Shown: in pieces, positions 59,633-59,763 of the stretch
Layout of the letters: every line of letters starts with the position of its first letter
Position numbering within the stretch: the stretch's first letter is position 1
Assembly (NCBI GenBank): GCA_016235185.1
Contig: JACRLT010000016.1
Coordinates: 1-59,763 of the forward strand
Direction: 5' to 3'
DNA: 59,763 bases
From: Candidatus Omnitrophota bacterium
GTDB lineage: Bacteria; Omnitrophota; Gorgyraeia; Velamenicoccales; Velamenicoccaceae
The notes under the pieces: model-generated
Databases searched by the model: none
What the model saw: the letters and a program-made list of their open reading frames with translations, nothing else
What the model was told of the DNA's origin: nothing
Program-made: the position numbers and the translations under genes

Positions 59633-59763
59633 TTAATTTCCAAGCCGTTTCCTGAAGCGTTGTGATTTGATGTATTGGAATTGAGCGGCGTTGGGGTTCT
59701 TTGACAGGAGCATGGCGGAATCAATGATGATGAGTAAACCTACTGCTTCTTTGCATTGGGAGA
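59633..59763 (-). CDS. Possible partial gene at window edge (unknown)
   Basis: A minus-strand frame is open from the window edge to TAA at 59633-59635 (43 codons). It reads KEAVGLLIIIDSAMLLSKNP and then IKSQRFRKRLGN at the end. It looks like a plausible protein end but no family is recognised. The opposite strand has a competing short frame (ATG at 59712 after AGGAGC). Either could be real; neither is parB by sight. Confidence 0.3.
   Translation of the reverse strand, partial: SQCKEAVGLLIIIDSAMLLSKNPNAAQFQYIKSQRFRKRLGN

Noticed and set aside
59581-59763. Start of parB after parA
   Set aside because: The expected place holds no frame with ParB-like sequence; only a short possible frame begins at 59712, and a minus-strand gene end is equally likely.

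Overview
The window looks like the replication-origin region of a Gram-negative, probably uncultivated bacterium. It encodes an outer-membrane secretin, several lipoproteins, a complete Tad-type pilus core and one giant exported multidomain protein of at least 7,821 residues. That combination, together with AT-rich filler repeats between genes, suggests the candidate phylum Omnitrophota (OP3). This is an inference from gene content; there is no rRNA gene here to confirm it.

Region 1, 1-24133 (minus strand): one enormous gene. It has a signal peptide, a C39-like domain, Gly/Ala-rich hydrophobic stretches, a CxxCH module between direct repeats, TPR repeats, a SecA-like ATPase core, an HExxH site, a complete M24 metallopeptidase domain, a SAM methyltransferase, a lysozyme-like domain and an ADP-ribosyltransferase-like domain. 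The frame shifts by one base near 668-689 and stays open to the window edge, so the protein is probably longer still.

Region 2, 24134-43581 (minus strand): a Tad locus. Read in transcription order it has a PpiC-type lipoprotein, CpaB, a secretin with a TonB-like C-terminus, a fused TadZ-TadA ATPase, DUF192, an unrelated HTH/transposase-like gene, a strong promoter, twelve small prepilin-like genes, a TadG-like protein split over two frames, a lipoprotein, one more short pilin, TadB, a four-helix-bundle (S23) gene and TadC. Nearly every gap is packed with palindromic or AT-rich repeats. Two prepilin leaders contain such palindromes.

Region 3, 43642-55794 (minus strand): dnaA-dnaN-dciA-gyrB-membrane protein-gyrA-tRNA-Glu-small membrane protein. 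Both gyrase genes carry inteins, with an HNH nuclease in GyrB and a LAGLIDADG nuclease in GyrA.

Region 4, 55778-59763: probable oriC with DnaA boxes over the dnaA start. Rightward from it run rpmH, yidD, yidC, a truncated jag, a free LAGLIDADG nuclease gene and parA. rnpA is missing from its usual place and parB is not seen before the window ends.

Together these give a chromosome-replication core beside an attachment and secretion locus (Tad pilus) and a giant exported protein. The giant protein carries domains suited to attacking other cells (lysozyme-like, ADP-ribosyltransferase-like, proteases). A joint role of pilus and giant protein in cell-cell contact or predation is an inference from their neighbourhood.
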